Below are positions 63,519 to 64,000 of a DNA stretch of 64,000 nucleotides, piece by piece. How positions within the stretch are numbered: the first letter of the stretch is position 1; every line of letters begins with the position of its first letter. Below the pieces are notes generated by a model. The model saw only the letters and a list, made by a program, of their open reading frames with translations. It was not told the origin of the DNA and did not search any database. The translations under genes and the position numbers were made by a program. The DNA comes from Candidatus Zhuqueibacterota bacterium (GTDB taxonomy: Bacteria; Zhuqueibacterota; Zhuqueibacteria; Oceanimicrobiales; Oceanimicrobiaceae). The stretch lies in NCBI GenBank assembly GCA_029261995.1, contig JAJDAF010000062.1, positions 62,001 to 126,000 of the forward strand, in the 5' to 3' direction.

Positions 63519-64000
63519 GTGTCAAAGAAACAAAGAAAATTTTACGTTGTCTGGCGCGGTAGAAAGCCTGGTATCTACGAAACCTGGGCCGACTGCACTT
63601 CTCAAGTCACCGGGTTTGCGGGTGCGAAGTACAAATCCTTCCTGACAAGAGCTGAGGCAGAGTTCGCGTATCGCGGCAGCAGCCGTGACTTTATCGGGAA
63701 AAGCTCCGCGCGTGGTTCCGGGCCAGCCAATTCCAGCAGCATTGGCAGCCCGATCCAGAAGAGCATTTCGGTGGATGCCGCTTGTGACGGCGCGCCTGGA
63801 ATGCTTGAATATCGCGGCGTCGAAACAGATACCGGCAAGGTGATTTTTTCCATGGGTCCGTTTGAGCAGGGTACCAATAACGTTGGTGAGTTTCTCGCCA
63901 TCGTGCACGCGGCCGTCTTGCTGAAGAAAAGCGCGAGTAGCCGCCCCATTTACAGCGACAGCCGCACGGCATTGAGTTGGGTGCGCAAGAAACACGCGAA
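63519..64000 (+). CDS. ribonuclease H with N-terminal viroplasmin domain (3'-truncated by window end)
   Basis: Open at the window edge; at least 160 codons are present. The N-terminal 50 residues form a caulimovirus viroplasmin/RHBD-type domain that binds RNA:DNA hybrid (FYVVWRGRKPGIYETWADC, then VTGFAGAKYKSF and AEAEFAY). After a Ser/Gly-rich linker the RNase HI domain begins, with catalytic acids in ISVDAAC (Asp), NNVGEFLAI (Glu) and IYSDS (Asp). The enzyme degrades RNA in RNA:DNA hybrids, including primers and R-loops. GTG 63519 has GGAG 8 nt upstream, and a promoter candidate lies at 63455-63482. Confidence 0.88.
   Translation, partial: MSKKQRKFYVVWRGRKPGIYETWADCTSQVTGFAGAKYKSFLTRAEAEFAYRGSSRDFIGKSSARGSGPANSSSIGSPIQKSISVDAACDGAPGMLEYRGVETDTGKVIFSMGPFEQGTNNVGEFLAIVHAAVLLKKSASSRPIYSDSRTALSWVRKKHA

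Overview
The window looks like a chromosomal segment of an uncultivated, Gram-negative, moderately G+C-rich bacterium, most likely from the FCB group (Calditrichota/KSB1-like). The support is two Omp85-type outer-membrane barrels, several lipoproteins, a secreted esterase ending in a T9SS/FlgD-like tail with the QNYPNPFNP motif, two long MacB/FtsX-type permeases, and a 220-residue two-repeat protein of a type I associate with such genomes. The taxonomy is inference; there is no rRNA gene in the window. I saw no tRNA, rRNA, CRISPR array, integrase or transposase gene.

Layout. 0.2-6.1 kb: two Omp85 barrels, tsaD and a VWA membrane protein, on the plus strand. 6.1-14.8 kb: a CheY-like regulator, a ThDP enzyme, a cold-shock/AlbA/TerB fusion, a DUF255 thioredoxin-like lipoprotein and an ABC permease. 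14.8-22 kb is an accessory region bounded by two inverted copies of a palindromic repeat. It holds a 220-aa repeat protein, an Mrr-type nuclease whose stop codon lies inside a textbook integron attC site, and a large G+C-rich SMEK-NB-ARC-TPR STAND NTPase; it reads as a small defence island. 22-24.2 kb: a sodium:solute symporter with its DUF3311 partner, then a MITE-like element.

24.2-34.5 kb is a minus-strand cluster: two exported PQQ-type beta-propellers, a LuxE-like adenylating enzyme, a LuxC/ALDH-like reductase, an iron alcohol dehydrogenase, a HemW-like radical SAM protein and a halogenase-like flavoprotein. It looks like an uncharacterised pathway that activates and reduces a carboxylic acid. 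34.8-52.3 kb carries a DEAD-box helicase, OB-fold and other lipoproteins, NYN-LOTUS, NTF2-like and STAS proteins, an M64 peptidase, the secreted SGNH hydrolase, an HtrA protease, a methyltransferase, BtpA, a hybrid histidine kinase coupled to a membrane protein, and a spherulin-4-like lipoprotein.

52.3-60.3 kb: menC, divergent from a type II fatty-acid/polyketide-like operon (SDR enoyl reductase, KAS III, FabA, FabZ, KAS II, dedicated ACP, PlsC, phosphopantetheinyl transferase). Between KAS III and FabA sits a 450-bp A+T-rich element: a four-helix-bundle (23S-IVP/S23 family) gene bracketed by 23-nt inverted repeats. 60.4-64 kb: a second MacB-like permease, a PilZ protein and a 3'-truncated RNase H with a viroplasmin domain.

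The best leads are the attC-borne Mrr nuclease beside a STAND NTPase, the inverted-repeat-flanked IVP element inside the lipid operon, and the acid-reduction/flavoprotein/radical-SAM cluster with exported propellers.
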